Positions 9,742 to 18,940 are shown, counted from the stretch's first letter. The stretch is DNA of 64,000 nt from Tsuneonella troitsensis (GCF_001441535.1 NZ_LMAU01000001.1:248001-312000); one strand, 5' to 3'. Numbers and translations: made by a program. Notes: generated by a model from the letters alone, not told the origin.

Positions 9742-10736
9742 TGGATATCACCGGCAAAAAGCTCGTCGTCGTCGGCGGCGCGGGGTTGATCGGCTCGCAT
9801 ACGGTCGACCGCCTGACGCGCGAAGACGTGGGCGAGATCGTCATTTACGACAATTTCACCCGGGGTAGCACCGGCAATCTCGAAAACGCGCTCAAGGATC
9901 CGCGTGTCAGGGTCTACGATATTGGCGGCGACATCACCCAGCCGGATATCCTGGAAAGCGCGTTCCAGGGCGCGGACGGTGTGTTCCATTTCGCAGCGCT
10001 GTGGCTGCTCCAATGCCACGAGTATCCGCAGAGCGCGTTCAAGGTGAACGTGGAGGGAACTTTCAACATCCTCCAGGCATGTGTCGCCAAGAACGTCTCG
10101 CGGCTGGTCTATTCCTCGTCCGCCAGCGTCTACGGGGACGCGGTGAGCGAGCCGATGGGCGAAGACCATCCGTTCATGAACAAGAACTTCTACGGAGCCA
10201 CCAAGATCGCCGGCGAAGCCATGGCGACGGCGTTTCATCACCGCTACGGGCTCGATTTCGTCGGCCTGCGCTACATGAACGTCTACGGTCCCCGCCAGGA
10301 TTACCAGGGCGCGTACATCGCCGTGATCATGAAAATGCTCGATGCGATCGATCGCGGAGAAGGTCCGACGATCATGGGCGACGGATCCGAAGCGTTCGAC
10401 TTCGTCGCGGTCGAGGATTGCGCTTATGCCAACGTGCAAGCGATGAAGTCCGCTGCCACTGCGCAGTTCTACAACGTGGGCACCGGCAAGCGTACCAGCC
10501 TCAAGGAAATCGCCGAGAAGCTGCTGCACCTCACCGGGTCGAACCAAACGGTCAACTATGCTCCGCGCAGCCAGGCGACGCTCGTGCGCAACCGTATCGG
10601 CGACCCCGCCAAAGCTTCGCGAGAAATCGACTTCACGGCACAGATCGATCTCGACGAGGGCCTGCGCCGCCTGATCGACTGGCGCGCTACCCACATTGAG
10701 GCGGTTGAACATCGACGCGCCAAGAGTCGTTCTTGA
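9741..10736 (+). CDS. NAD-dependent epimerase/dehydratase (extended SDR)
   Basis: A 331-residue nucleotide-sugar SDR. The NAD-binding GGAGLIGS lies at 12-19, the FAALWLLQCHEYPQS region at 84-98 marks the substrate side, and the catalytic YGATK is Y151-K155. The family includes 4-epimerases, 4,6-dehydratases and UDP-glucuronate decarboxylases, and the sequence alone does not decide between them. ATG 9741 overlaps the previous stop by one base. With the aminotransferase that follows it may make a second amino sugar, which is inference. No other WbpM-like signature is present. Confidence 0.78.
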   Translation: MDITGKKLVVVGGAGLIGSHTVDRLTREDVGEIVIYDNFTRGSTGNLENALKDPRVRVYDIGGDITQPDILESAFQGADGVFHFAALWLLQCHEYPQSAFKVNVEGTFNILQACVAKNVSRLVYSSSASVYGDAVSEPMGEDHPFMNKNFYGATKIAGEAMATAFHHRYGLDFVGLRYMNVYGPRQDYQGAYIAVIMKMLDAIDRGEGPTIMGDGSEAFDFVAVEDCAYANVQAMKSAATAQFYNVGTGKRTSLKEIAEKLLHLTGSNQTVNYAPRSQATLVRNRIGDPAKASREIDFTAQIDLDEGLRRLIDWRATHIEAVEHRRAKSRS

Positions 10737-10768
10737 GCCCATACGCTCCCTAGGAAAAAGCACGCGTC

Positions 10769-11920
10769 ATGAATGCCACCCGTACCGTCCATATCGCACT
10801 GCCCATGATCGGGGAGGAGGAGCGCCGAGCGGTCCTTGAACCTCTGGAGAGCGGCTGGCTGACCCAGGGTCCCAAGGTCGCGGAATTCGAACGTATGTTC
10901 GCTGAGCGGCACAGGGTTTCCACCGCGTTGGCGACGACCTCGTGCACCACCGCCACGCATCTGGCGCTCGTCGCCGCGGGCATCGGGCCGGGCGACGAGG
11001 TCATCGTGCCTGCGTTCACCTGGGTGTCGACCGCCAATGTCGTCGTCCATTGCGGAGCGACCCCTGTCTTCTGCGACGTACGGACGAGCGACTTCAACAT
11101 CGATCCCGCACAGATCGCCGAGAAGGTGACCGACCGGACGAAAGCGATCATCCCAGTTCACCTGTTCGGGATGGTCGCTGACATGGATGCGGTGAAGGCG
11201 GCGCTGCCAGAGCACGTCATCGTCATCGAAGACGCTGCTTGCGCCGCGGGCGCCGCCTACAAGGGCACTCCGGCCGGTGGCCTCGGACACATGGGCGCGT
11301 TTTCCTTCCATCCGCGCAAGTCGGTCACGACCGGCGAGGGCGGCATGCTGACGACGAACGACGACCGGCTGGGCGAGATAGCCGACCGGCTGCGCAATCA
11401 CGGTGCCAGCATTTCGGAAGAGCAGCGCCATCATGGGCCCAAGCCTTACATCCTTCCGGAATTCGACCTGTGCGGCTTTAACTATCGCATGACCGATCTG
11501 CAGGGCGCGGTCGGTGTCGAGCAACTGAAGAAGCTCGATGGCTTCATTGCCGAACGCGATCGCCGCGCGGCCTGGTTCGCGGAGCAGTTGGCCGACATCG
11601 AATGGCTGCGCACGCCCGAGGTGCCGAACTGGGCCAGCCACGCCTGGCAATCCTACGTGACTTATGTGGAGCCCGAGCGCGCACCCATGCCGCGAAACGC
11701 TATGATGGACCGGCTGAAGGAGCTCGGCGTGGCCACCCGTCCGGGCACCCATGCCGTCCATATGCTCGGATACTATCGCGAGAATTTCGGGACTCATCCG
11801 GATCAGTTTCCCGGAGCGCGGGACAGCGACGCCAATTCGATGGCCATCCCGCTGCACAATCGAATGGGCTCCGATGACTACGACTACGTCGTCGAGGCGT
11901 TGCATTCGATCGGGGCGTGA
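10769..11920 (+). CDS. DegT/DnrJ/EryC1/StrS aminotransferase (second copy)
   Basis: A 383-residue PLP-dependent sugar aminotransferase. The N-terminal VHIALPMIGEEERRAVLEPL and SGWLTQGPKVAEFE (28-41) are typical of enzymes that aminate C4 of nucleotide-linked 4-keto sugars, such as perosamine or QuiNAc4N synthases. PLP lysine K184 lies in HPRKSVTTGEGGML. The pocket motif IEDAACAAGAAYKG is at 153-166. Sequence differs clearly from the WbpE-like copy, so a different substrate is likely. The preceding SDR may supply the keto sugar. The exact product is unknown. Confidence 0.83.
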   Translation: MNATRTVHIALPMIGEEERRAVLEPLESGWLTQGPKVAEFERMFAERHRVSTALATTSCTTATHLALVAAGIGPGDEVIVPAFTWVSTANVVVHCGATPVFCDVRTSDFNIDPAQIAEKVTDRTKAIIPVHLFGMVADMDAVKAALPEHVIVIEDAACAAGAAYKGTPAGGLGHMGAFSFHPRKSVTTGEGGMLTTNDDRLGEIADRLRNHGASISEEQRHHGPKPYILPEFDLCGFNYRMTDLQGAVGVEQLKKLDGFIAERDRRAAWFAEQLADIEWLRTPEVPNWASHAWQSYVTYVEPERAPMPRNAMMDRLKELGVATRPGTHAVHMLGYYRENFGTHPDQFPGARDSDANSMAIPLHNRMGSDDYDYVVEALHSIGA

Positions 11921-12009
11921 TCCCGGTCGGTCGCGATGATGCGAGAATCCCACTTTTCCATGCCGGTCGCAGTTCGCGACATGGCGGTTTCAGCTAAAGG
12001 CAAGGCACC

Positions 12010-13884
12010 ATGTGCGGGGTAGCGGGCGTACTTCACCTGGACGGCGAACCCGCATCGCCTGTCGCGGTAGAAGCGATGGCCAAGGCGGTGCGGCACAGGG
12101 GGCCGGATGGCGAAGGGCAGTGGTGCGAAGGTCCGGTCGGCCTGGGACATCGCCGTCTGGCCATCATCGACCTCTCGCCGCTCGGGCGCCAACCAATGAT
12201 CTCGGCCGATGGTCGGCTAATCATCAGCTATAACGGCGAAGTCTACAATTTCCGCGAGCTTCGGACCGAGCTCGAAGCCATGGGCTACGCCTTCCGCTCC
12301 GACACCGACAGCGAGGTGGTGCTCAACGCCCTGCACGCCTGGGGCGAGGCGGCACTGTCGCGCTTCAACGGAATGTTCGCGCTGGCGCTGTGGGACCGCT
12401 CGGCGCGCACCCTGACGCTCGCGCGCGACCGGTACGGAATCAAGCCGCTCTATTGGGCGCATTTCGGAGACACATCCCTGTTCGGGTCCGAACAGAAGGC
12501 GATCATGGCGCACCCCGCCGCCCGCCCGGCGCTCGATCGGTCCGCGCTGGTCGAGTACTTCACCTTCCAGAACATCTTCACCGATCGGACCTTGCTGGAG
12601 CAGGTGCGGATGCTGCCGCCCGCCACCGTGGCCACGATCGGGCTCGACAAGGGCGCGTCGCTGACACAGCGATCCTACTGGGACTATCGCTTTCGCGAGC
12701 CCGATGGCCCCGTCGATCCACGGGCCTATAGGGAAGAACTCGACCGGCTTCTGCGCCAGGCGGTAACGCGCCAACTGGTGAGCGATGTCGAGCTCGGTTC
12801 ATACCTTTCGGGCGGAATGGACTCGGGCACGCTGACGGCGCTTGGGGCGCGCCAGTTTCCCAACATGAAAAGTTTCACCTGCGGTTTCGACATCTCGTCG
12901 GCCTCAGGGCTCGAGCTGGCTTTCGACGAGCGCGCCAAGGCCGAAGCGATGAGCGCGCTGTTCCGCACCGAGCACTACGAGATGGTTCTCAAGGCGGGCG
13001 ACATGGAGCGTTGCCTCCCCGACCTGGCATGGGCGATCGAGGAACCCCGGGTCGGTCAGAGTTATCCCAACTTCTACGCTGCCAAGCTCGCGAGCAAATT
13101 CGTAAAGGTCGTGCTTTCGGGCGCGGGCGGCGACGAATTGTTCGGCGGATATCCATGGCGATACTATCGCGCCGTCAACTGCGAGAGCTTCGACGAATAC
13201 GTCGATCATTATTACGGGTTCTGGCACCGCCTGATCGCTTACGAGGATACAGAGGCGCTGTTCTCCCCGATCGGCGATGCCGCCAAAGATGTAGATCCGC
13301 GCCAGATTTTCCGCGGCGTGTTCGCCACCCACGACAACGATCTCGACAGGCCTGAGGACTTCATCAACCATTCGCTGTATTTCGAGGCCAAGACCTTCCT
13401 GCACGGTCTCTTCGTGGTGGAAGACAAGCTGTCCATGGCGCACGGCCTCGAAAGCCGCGTTCCGTTCATGGACAACGATCTCGTCGAATTTGCGATGGCG
13501 TGTCCGGTCGGACTGAAGCTCAACAATCTGGCCGAGGTAATCCGGATCGACGAGAATGAGCCAGCCGACAAGCAATCGGCTTATTTCCAGAAAACGAAAG
13601 ACGGCAAGCAGATCCTTCGCGACGTCATGGCGAACTACATTCCCGCCGAGATCACCGGCGCAGCGAAGCAGGGCTTCTCCGCCCCCGATGCCAGCTGGTT
13701 CCGCGGCGACAGCATCGAGTTCGTCCGCCGCAAGCTGTTCAACTCGAATTCGCCCCTCTACGATTTTCTCGACCGCGCCACCGTGCAGCGGATCGTCCAG
13801 CGCCATCTCGACGGAGAGGAAAACCGCCGACTGTTCATCTGGTCGCTGCTCAATGTCGATGCATGGATGGAGCGGACGCTGTGA
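12010..13884 (+). CDS. asnB: Asparagine synthase-like glutamine-hydrolysing amidotransferase (second copy)
   Basis: A 624-residue class II amidotransferase. Cys2 is the glutaminase nucleophile, YNGEVYNFREL (74-84) belongs to the glutaminase domain, and the ATP PP-loop SGGMDSG is at 267-273. LSGAGGDELFGGYPWRYY follows in the synthetase half. It is only distantly similar to the copy at 2673-4589, so the two probably amidate different carboxylates. Its position next to an acyltransferase and the WbpG/HisH/HisF module suggests a uronic-acid amide rather than free asparagine, which is inference. It ends in a GTGA overlap with the next gene. Confidence 0.87.
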   Translation: MCGVAGVLHLDGEPASPVAVEAMAKAVRHRGPDGEGQWCEGPVGLGHRRLAIIDLSPLGRQPMISADGRLIISYNGEVYNFRELRTELEAMGYAFRSDTDSEVVLNALHAWGEAALSRFNGMFALALWDRSARTLTLARDRYGIKPLYWAHFGDTSLFGSEQKAIMAHPAARPALDRSALVEYFTFQNIFTDRTLLEQVRMLPPATVATIGLDKGASLTQRSYWDYRFREPDGPVDPRAYREELDRLLRQAVTRQLVSDVELGSYLSGGMDSGTLTALGARQFPNMKSFTCGFDISSASGLELAFDERAKAEAMSALFRTEHYEMVLKAGDMERCLPDLAWAIEEPRVGQSYPNFYAAKLASKFVKVVLSGAGGDELFGGYPWRYYRAVNCESFDEYVDHYYGFWHRLIAYEDTEALFSPIGDAAKDVDPRQIFRGVFATHDNDLDRPEDFINHSLYFEAKTFLHGLFVVEDKLSMAHGLESRVPFMDNDLVEFAMACPVGLKLNNLAEVIRIDENEPADKQSAYFQKTKDGKQILRDVMANYIPAEITGAAKQGFSAPDASWFRGDSIEFVRRKLFNSNSPLYDFLDRATVQRIVQRHLDGEENRRLFIWSLLNVDAWMERTL

Positions 13885-14474
13885 TCGACCTCCTCGAAAA
13901 ACTAAAATCGTTCTGGAGCGGCCGTCGCGCAGAAGTGAATTCGCGCTTCGAACGAACGTTGCCCTTTGGCGATTACGTCGTGGATCGGTGGGAAAAGGCC
14001 GAGGCCCTCGGTTTCGGCAGCGGCACGTCGATTTACGACAGCGCCCATGTCTTTGGACCGGTTTCGGTCGGGTCGAACACCTGGATCGGTCCCTTTACCG
14101 TGCTCGACGGATCAGGCGGATTGTCGATCGGCGACAACTGTTCGATTTCGGCAGGGGTGCAGATCTACTCGCACGATACCGTCGACTGGGCGGTCAGCGG
14201 CGGAACAGCCGATTATGTGCGTAAGCCGACCACCATCGGCAACAGATGCTACATAGGGCCCAACAGCGTCGTCGCGATGGGCGTGACTATCGGCGACGGG
14301 GCAGTCGTCGGCGCGAACAGCTTTGTCAATCGGGATGTCGCCAGCGGTGCGCGCGTCGCGGGAAATCCCGCCCGTCCCATCGACCGCTCCGCCGAACGCC
14401 AAACCGGTGACGCCGAGGGGCCTTCTGAGGTGGCGCCCCCCAATCACATCGGATCCGTATCACATGACCAATGA
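13881..14474 (+). CDS. Left-handed beta-helix acyltransferase
   Basis: A 197-residue hexapeptide-repeat protein. Repeats start near residue 50 (SIYDSA, VFGPVS, VGSNTW, IGPFTV). An insert, YSHDTVDWAVSG, carries the likely catalytic histidine. It closes with NRDVASGARVAGNPARPI, as in sugar O- or N-acetyltransferases. Start is GTG 13881 in a GTGA overlap with asnB, although an ATG at 13863 is also possible. It probably acetylates a sugar hydroxyl or amino group during repeat-unit assembly. Acceptor unknown. Confidence 0.78.
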   Translation: MIDLLEKLKSFWSGRRAEVNSRFERTLPFGDYVVDRWEKAEALGFGSGTSIYDSAHVFGPVSVGSNTWIGPFTVLDGSGGLSIGDNCSISAGVQIYSHDTVDWAVSGGTADYVRKPTTIGNRCYIGPNSVVAMGVTIGDGAVVGANSFVNRDVASGARVAGNPARPIDRSAERQTGDAEGPSEVAPPNHIGSVSHDQ

Positions 14475-15441
14475 ATTCGCCGACCGGCTGCAAGCCGTCA
14501 TTTCCGTGGAGATCGACCGCTCGGGCAATTTTAGCTCGATCGTCGAGAGTTCGGAAGCGGCCAACCAGCAGCAGACCAACGAGGTATTCACCGAAAAGTG
14601 GGAGAAGTACGGTTCGACGCAGGAACTGGAGAAGTTCTACGCCTTCCAGCGCCGCTGGTACCTGGATCTTTACGGCTTCGCGGATGAGGCGGCTCTCGCC
14701 GCGCACTTGGCTGATGCACGCGTTATCCTGGATGCGGGATGCGGGCTCGGCTACAAGGCCGCGTGGTTCGCCGAACTGGCACCTCACGCGCTCGTGATCG
14801 GGATGGACTTTTCGGCCGCCGCGCAACAGGCGGCGCGATTGTTCGGCGATCGCAGCAACCTGTACTTCCTGCGCGGCGACATCGCCAACACGCTCTTGGC
14901 GACCGGTTCGGTCGACTACGTGAGTTGCGACCAGGTCATCATGCATACCGAGGATCCCGACGCCACTTTCGCCGAGCTCGCGCGCATCACCGACCCGCGA
15001 AATGGCCAGTTTGCGTGCTATTTCTACGCAAAGAAGGCGCTGCCCCGCGAACTGCTCGACGATTTCTTCCGGCTCCACTGCAAACAGGTCTCGAGCGAGC
15101 AATTGTGGGAGATGTCGGAGCAGTTGACCGAGCTCGGCAAGCGACTGAGCGCGATCGACGCTGAGATCGATGTACCGGCAATCCCGTTGCTCGGCATCAA
15201 GGCCGGCACGATGCCGATCCAGCGCTTCATCTACTGGAACTTCCTCAAATGTTTCTGGAACGAGGAGCTCGGCTGGGATACGTCTCTGGCCACCAACTTC
15301 GATTGGTACAGCCCGAGCAATGCTCGGCGCTTCAGCGAAAGCGAAGTTCGCGATTTGGTGGCCGCAACCGACATGTCGATCGTCCAGATCCACGTCGAAG
15401 AAGCTGCCTTCTCGGGGCGCTTTCGCCATGCGACAGCATGA
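14464..15441 (+). CDS. Class I SAM-dependent methyltransferase
   Basis: A 325-residue protein with a class I methyltransferase core. The SAM-binding VILDAGCGLGYKAAWF is at 87-102, GMDFSAAAQQAARLF follows, and YVSCDQVIMHTEDPDATF represents motif IV and after. The N-terminal 80 residues contain EVFTEKWEKYGSTQELEKFY, often seen in methyltransferases next to WbpG/HisF2-type genes. Start ATG 14464 overlaps the acyltransferase by 11 bases. The target could be a sugar or the amidine/amide group, but no direct evidence decides. Confidence 0.78.
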   Translation: MTNEFADRLQAVISVEIDRSGNFSSIVESSEAANQQQTNEVFTEKWEKYGSTQELEKFYAFQRRWYLDLYGFADEAALAAHLADARVILDAGCGLGYKAAWFAELAPHALVIGMDFSAAAQQAARLFGDRSNLYFLRGDIANTLLATGSVDYVSCDQVIMHTEDPDATFAELARITDPRNGQFACYFYAKKALPRELLDDFFRLHCKQVSSEQLWEMSEQLTELGKRLSAIDAEIDVPAIPLLGIKAGTMPIQRFIYWNFLKCFWNEELGWDTSLATNFDWYSPSNARRFSESEVRDLVAATDMSIVQIHVEEAAFSGRFRHATA

Positions 15442-16243
15442 CAATTGCACGCCTGTTCTGCGGGGCGACGGCCAGGCGACAACGCTGGGCAAGCCGCAGG
15501 TCATCGTCACCGGCGATGTCGACTGGGCGTCGGACGCGCTGATCGAACGCTTTTGCGACGACCTGCTCGCGCGCGGGATAAGGCCGACGTTGTTCGCCAC
15601 TCACCGAAGCGATCGCCTGCGAAGCTATGTCGATGCCGATGCGATTGACATCGGCATCCATCCTAACTGCTTCGACGGATCGGACCAAGGCAAAGACGCC
15701 GATGAGGTACTTTCGTTTCTGCTCGGCCTCTATCCCGAAGCTACGATCAGCCGGTCGCACGGCTATTACGATAATTCGCGATTCGCGGCGCGGGTGTTTG
15801 CCCACGGACTGCGATACGACAGCAACACCTGTCACATCGGTCTGCCGGCTATCGCTCCAATACCGATGTGGACGGGAATCACGCGCTTGCCGGTCTTTTG
15901 GGAGGACGACATCCATTGGGCTCAGGGCAAGCGCTTCGTCATGGATCAAGCTTTTCGCGAGACGCTGACGACGCCGGGGCTTAAGATCCTTGATATTCAC
16001 CCGGTCCATTATGGATTCAATGTCGACGGTGCGGCGCACTATGAGGTGATCAAGGCCATGACCTGCACCGCAACACATGACGACCTTCGTCGACATGCCA
16101 ACGCGGGCCCGGGCGTAGCAACATTTCTGACTAGCATCTTTGACTGCCTCGACGACGCTAAGATCGCCGTCACCAGCTTTCGCGATTGGAAGTCGCGGTT
16201 CGAATCGATTAGCACTTGCGCGTCAATTTGGAGCCCACGATGA
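15428..16243 (+). CDS. WbmS-like polysaccharide deacetylase-fold protein
   Basis: A 271-residue protein that resembles the uncharacterised WbmS-like branch of the NodB/CE4 fold. Candidate metal or catalytic motifs are TGDVDW (28-33), IHPN (77-80), RSHG (109-112), WEDD (158-161) and DIHPVH (189-194). The usual CE4 pair TFDD and HxxxH is not seen in standard form. Family members occur in O-antigen loci such as Bordetella wbm, but their reaction is not established. Overlaps of 14 bases upstream and ATGA downstream place it firmly in the operon. A role in removing an N-acyl group before re-acylation is only a guess. Confidence 0.65.
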   Translation: MRQHDNCTPVLRGDGQATTLGKPQVIVTGDVDWASDALIERFCDDLLARGIRPTLFATHRSDRLRSYVDADAIDIGIHPNCFDGSDQGKDADEVLSFLLGLYPEATISRSHGYYDNSRFAARVFAHGLRYDSNTCHIGLPAIAPIPMWTGITRLPVFWEDDIHWAQGKRFVMDQAFRETLTTPGLKILDIHPVHYGFNVDGAAHYEVIKAMTCTATHDDLRRHANAGPGVATFLTSIFDCLDDAKIAVTSFRDWKSRFESISTCASIWSPR

Positions 16244-17133
16244 AAATCAACGAGATGACGACCGTTGCATGCGAGGAGCGCATTCGCGACGTGGACTTCG
16301 ACAGCTTCGGCATGATTGGCGACCGCGGACGTCGAATTTTCGCACCGGTCGGGACGGCGGCGCAGCTTGCCGCAGCGATCGCCAATCCCGATGTCGTTGC
16401 GGTGGCATGCTTGCCCGAATGGGCCGAAACGGTGCCTGCCCATATGGGACTGTGCGTAAGCCCCGCGCCGTTGGCGTTTGTTTTCCGGAATCACATCGCG
16501 GCTTGGGAACGCGGGGATTACAGACGCAATGCACTGACCACCATTGCCCCGGGAGCCAGCGTTCATCCCAGCGCCTTCGTGGCCCCAGAGGACGTAGTAA
16601 TCGGCCCGGACAGCGTAATTGGCCCACTGGCAGTGATCGAGCGCAACTCGATCATCGGGGCCTGTTGCGTTATCGGTCCGGGCGTTGTCATCGGCGGTAA
16701 TGGGTTCGAAGTGCGCGAGGTCGATGGTCGCCAGCGCACGATCCCGCACGCCGGTGGCGTGGTGATCGGCGATCGGGTTGAGTTGCAGGCCAACACCTCG
16801 GTCACCCGTTCGCTGTTCTGGGGCGCGACGGAAATCGGTGCAGATAGCGCAACCGACAACCTCGTGCACATCGCGCACAATGTGAAGATCGGCCAGCGCT
16901 GCCGACTGGCGGCCGCGGCGATGATTGCCGGTTCGACGACGCTGGGTGACGATGTGTGGGTGGGGCCCAATGCCACAGTCTCGAACGGGCTGATTATCGG
17001 CGACGGCGCCCACATCACGTTAGGTGCAGTTGTCACAAAGGATGTGGTTGCCGGCCAGCGTGTCACCGGCCACTTTGCAGTCGAGCATCGTCAGTTTTTG
17101 CAGTTCTTCCGCACCATGAGAGCGCCAGCGTGA
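16240..17133 (+). CDS. LpxD-like N-acyltransferase
   Basis: A 297-residue protein with an N-terminal alpha/beta domain (1-100) and a left-handed beta-helix (about 104-275). DNLVHIAHNVKIG (207-219) matches the catalytic segment of LpxD, with H213 in the place of the catalytic histidine. It is shorter than true LpxD (about 340 residues) and lies in a glycan locus, not with lpxA, lpxB or fabZ. A sugar N-acyltransferase using acyl-CoA or acyl-ACP is therefore more likely than lipid A synthesis. ATGA overlap upstream and GTGA overlap downstream. Confidence 0.72.
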   Translation: MKINEMTTVACEERIRDVDFDSFGMIGDRGRRIFAPVGTAAQLAAAIANPDVVAVACLPEWAETVPAHMGLCVSPAPLAFVFRNHIAAWERGDYRRNALTTIAPGASVHPSAFVAPEDVVIGPDSVIGPLAVIERNSIIGACCVIGPGVVIGGNGFEVREVDGRQRTIPHAGGVVIGDRVELQANTSVTRSLFWGATEIGADSATDNLVHIAHNVKIGQRCRLAAAAMIAGSTTLGDDVWVGPNATVSNGLIIGDGAHITLGAVVTKDVVAGQRVTGHFAVEHRQFLQFFRTMRAPA

Positions 17134-18314
17134 GCGAGCAAAGTCACGGCCTTCAGGCGAATGTACAAATATGCGCCCGCTGCATCTATGACGAGCGTGT
17201 TCCTTCAATCAGCTTCGATAACGAAGGCGTTTGCAATTACTGCCACCTAATCGACGACATGAAGGAGATGTTCGGCACCGGAACGCCCGCCGGCAAGCTG
17301 AAGCTTGAGAACACATTCGAACAGATCAAACGTGACGGGCACGGTAAGCGCTACGACTGCGTGATAGGCGTTTCAGGCGGTACCGATTCTTCGTTCATGT
17401 TGCATCTAGCTAAAGAGCAGGGGCTGCGGCCGTTGGCAGTCCATTACGATAACACTTGGAACAGCGCGATCGCGACGCAAAACCTTCACAAGGTTCTTAA
17501 AGCGCTCGACATCGACCTTGCCACCAAGGTAATGCACAACAAGGAGATCGACGACATCCATCGCTCGTTTCTCTTCGCGGACTTAGCCGAGCTAGAGGCG
17601 CCGACCGATTTGGGCGCGGCTGAATATGTCTATCGCGCGGCAGCACAGCACGGTGTCAAATACATTCTCGAAGGCCATTCATTCGTCACTGAGGGCATCT
17701 CGCCGCTCGGCGACAATTATTTTGACGGTAAGTTCATCCAGTCGGTCCACGCACAGTATGGGCGACTGCCGATGAAGACGTACCCGCTGATGACATTTGC
17801 CAATTTCATGCGTTGGACGGTTTTCAGCCGGATCAAGAAAATCCGGCCGTTCTGGTATCTCGATTATTCGAAAGAGAATGCTCGAGCCTTTCTGCAATCC
17901 AACTTCGACTGGGAATATTACGGCGGGCACCATCTCGAGAACCGAATGAGCGCGTTTCTTCACAGCGTCTACTTGCCGGGCAAGTTTGATCGCGATTGCC
18001 GCAACAACACGCTGGCCGCACTGGCTCGCGAAGGCGCGACGACGCGCGAGCAAGCATGGCGCGAATATAACCTGCCGCCGCACGTCGAGGAGAACATCGT
18101 TACATACTTCGTCAAACGGATGGGCCTTTCACGTGGCCAGTTCGACGACATCATGGCGCGCCCGCGTCGCAACTGGCGCGAATTTCCCAGCTACAAGCGA
18201 CGCTTCGAATTGCTGCGTCCACTTTTCTATTCGCTTGCTAAGGCCGAGTTGGTGCCAATGAGTTTCTATCTTAAGTATTGCTTTCCGTTGCCGCAGACCG
18301 GCGGGGCTCGATGA
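17130..18314 (+). CDS. wbpG: N-acetyl sugar amidotransferase, WbpG-like
   Basis: A 394-residue PP-loop ATP enzyme. It starts at GTG 17130 in a GTGA overlap. Two CxxC pairs (C15/C18 and C35/C38) flank RCIYDERVPSISFDNEG, a zinc-knuckle signature of the WbpG/PseA/LegG group. The PP-loop SGGTDSS (82-88) activates the substrate with ATP. With a HisH-type glutaminase and HisF-type channel partner it converts an N-acetyl group on a 3-amino uronic acid to an acetamidino group. Those two partners are encoded immediately downstream, so the assignment is strong. Confidence 0.88.
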   Translation: MSEQSHGLQANVQICARCIYDERVPSISFDNEGVCNYCHLIDDMKEMFGTGTPAGKLKLENTFEQIKRDGHGKRYDCVIGVSGGTDSSFMLHLAKEQGLRPLAVHYDNTWNSAIATQNLHKVLKALDIDLATKVMHNKEIDDIHRSFLFADLAELEAPTDLGAAEYVYRAAAQHGVKYILEGHSFVTEGISPLGDNYFDGKFIQSVHAQYGRLPMKTYPLMTFANFMRWTVFSRIKKIRPFWYLDYSKENARAFLQSNFDWEYYGGHHLENRMSAFLHSVYLPGKFDRDCRNNTLAALAREGATTREQAWREYNLPPHVEENIVTYFVKRMGLSRGQFDDIMARPRRNWREFPSYKRRFELLRPLFYSLAKAELVPMSFYLKYCFPLPQTGGAR

Positions 18315-18315
18315 T

Positions 18316-18939
18316 ATGACGGAAAACAAACCGATCATCGGGATCGTCGACTACGGGGTGGGTAATTTGGGTTCGGTGCGCAATATGTACCGGCGGATCG
18401 GCATACATGCCGAGATTGTCGACACGCCTGCGGCTATGCGCGGCTGCGCGAAGCTAATTTTGCCCGGTGTGGGCTCCTTCGACCGCGCGATGGAAAGGCT
18501 GGAAACCTCGGGCCTGCGCGAGCCGCTGGACGAAATGGCACTGCACCGGAAAGCCCCGGTCCTCGGCATATGCCTCGGCATGCAAATGCTCACCCGCGGG
18601 AGCGAAGAGGGGGAGCGCCCTGGTCTGGGTTATATCGCTGCCGAAGCGCGGCGCTTTCCGCGCAATCTCGGGCTCAAGGTGCCCCACATGGGATGGAACC
18701 TCGTGCGAGCATCCACCCCATCGCCCCTGACCGCCGGTTTCGAAGACGAGACGCGGTTCTATTTCGTGCACAGTTACTTCGTCACCGTCGATCGGCCCGA
18801 GGTTTCGATGATCAAGTGCACGTATGGCATCGAGTTCGACGCGGGCATCGCCTCTGGCAATGTTTACGGTGCCCAGTTTCATCCCGAAAAGAGCCATCGG
18901 TTCGGTCGCGAATTCTTCGCTGCGTTCGGAGCGCTCTGA
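18316..18939 (+). CDS. hisH: HisH-like glutamine amidotransferase subunit for sugar amidination
   Basis: A 207-residue class I glutaminase. The triad is visible as C86 (GICLGMQML) with H189 and E191 (FHPEKS). It begins one base after the wbpG-like stop and is followed one base later by the hisF-like gene. HisH normally supplies ammonia to HisF in histidine synthesis. No other his genes are present, and the paired HisF lacks a catalytic residue, so ammonia supply to the WbpG-type amidotransferase is the likely job. Confidence 0.86.
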   Translation: MTENKPIIGIVDYGVGNLGSVRNMYRRIGIHAEIVDTPAAMRGCAKLILPGVGSFDRAMERLETSGLREPLDEMALHRKAPVLGICLGMQMLTRGSEEGERPGLGYIAAEARRFPRNLGLKVPHMGWNLVRASTPSPLTAGFEDETRFYFVHSYFVTVDRPEVSMIKCTYGIEFDAGIASGNVYGAQFHPEKSHRFGREFFAAFGAL

Positions 18940-18940
18940 G

